From NCBI RefSeq assembly GCF_020921035.1, contig NC_063151.1, positions 2,790,001 through 2,854,000 on the forward strand: a stretch of 64,000 bases of DNA, read 5' to 3'. How positions within the stretch are numbered: the stretch's first letter is position 1; every line of letters begins with the position of its first letter. Positions 63,402 through 64,000 of this stretch are shown piece after piece. The notes beneath the pieces were generated by a model, which worked only from the letters and a program-made list of their open reading frames with translations, was not told where the DNA came from and did not search any database. The DNA comes from Rhodamnia argentea (taxonomy: Eukaryota; Streptophyta; Magnoliopsida; Myrtales; Myrtaceae). Made by a program: the position numbers and the translations under genes.

Positions 63402-64000
63402 TGGGAGAAAGGGAAGTCGTGCTTCGGGTTGGGGGGGAACATTTGGATTTATTGGCGAGCTAGAAAGAAAGAGAGATTCCTGGGAAGGGGAGCTTTGACT
63501 TGCTTTAGCAAAACCTACGGAGAAGCCTCTGTTTTCATTAAGCCGCATCGGAAGCGGAAAGTGTGGTAGGCTCCGTCTCCTTTCGCAAAGTACAATAATT
63601 CAAAAGAAGTTTTTCTAAAGATAGTCCATTGAAGTAAATTAGACAAAAATTTCATGCACTCGTTTTGACAAGTGATACACGTGATCCTTTTTAGGAGAAT
63701 GCCTTTCGAATTATTCATTTTTTTACGAAATAAAAGGAGACGCAAAGTGGAGTTCCCCCTTTTTTTTTTGGGTCGAAGAGTTTCCCTTCCTTCAACCGGA
63801 CAAACGTTCTCTCTCGAACACAGTGATACTCGTGTCGAAGAATTTCTCATTCACCATATTAGGAAAAATTGTCCAAAAAGTCCTAAACCTATTGTATTTT
63901 TGCCAAATCATTCCTAAAACTTTTAGGCTTATATATTTAGTCTTGAACATTTTCACTTTTTGTCAATTGAGTTCATCTAATCAATTTTGGGCTGAAATCG
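63402..64000. other. continuation of block B upstream of PUP4
   Basis: Non-coding DNA equivalent to 35911-36450 and 37087-37155. It contains the empty site for the Harbinger element near 63930-63950. No gene is visible to the window end. Confidence 0.6.

Larger units (their letters stand above)
53094..64000. repeat. duplicated block B (contains PUP4), runs off the window
   Basis: It parallels block A from 30227. Relative to A it carries two extra transposons (58438-61291 and 61782-63392) and lacks the Harbinger element. Its non-coding part 53094-56975 contains the same unrecognised repeated blocks as A and no gene I can name. Confidence 0.85.

Overview
The window is nuclear DNA from a eudicot plant. 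Genes have GT-AG introns, AT-rich intergenic DNA, plant-specific families (tau glutathione transferase, purine permease, PEPKR2-type kinase, GT61 glycosyltransferase) and many plant transposons. A woody Myrtales-type genome is my best guess, but nothing here proves the species.

Left part (1-24030) is conserved gene space. It holds a broken ABCG transporter copy on the minus strand (98-1195) split by a Harbinger-like element; a Bet1/Sft1-type SNARE gene (2854-5837, +); a GT61 glycosyltransferase (6239-8133, -); the kinase PEPKR2 (9199-13152, -, 5'UTR exon near 13657-13900); the purine-synthesis gene PUR7 encoding SAICAR synthetase (17720-22075, +, 12 exons) with a tiny TRIM retroelement in intron 6; and a tau-class GST (23062-24028, +) followed by a decayed GST copy (24785-25537).

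Right part (about 25700-64000) is a tandemly duplicated locus with four purine permease (PUP) copies, all on the minus strand: PUP1 (28667-30114) and PUP2 (34008-35486) are intact. PUP3 (40355-50273) has two intact exons separated by an 8.8 kb intron. PUP4 (56976-58434) is a pseudogene. Two long paralogous blocks, starting at 30227 and 53094, run in parallel to the window end and act as empty-site controls for insertions in the other copy.

The transposon history can be read directly. The PUP3 intron holds a Mutator-like element (40817-48766) that carries a fragment of the plastid acetyl-CoA carboxylase alpha-carboxyltransferase gene (Pack-MULE), and a decayed Copia retrotransposon (41626-48528) sits inside it. 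A second element of the same MULE family lies just upstream of PUP3 (50761-51531). A hAT element (58438-61291, perfect 8-bp target duplication) separates PUP4 from its leader. A palindromic MULE (61782-63392, 9-bp target duplication) and a Harbinger-like element (36451-37086, TTA duplication) are each present in one duplicate block and absent from the other.

I found no evidence of a new enzymatic or defence system. The most noteworthy objects are the nested gene-capturing MULE in PUP3, the hairpin-iterated MULE, the TRIM in PUR7, the hAT whose frame carries stops but no frameshift, and a possible overlapping uORF in PEPKR2. All exon limits and identities come from reading the sequence and recalling families; no search was run.
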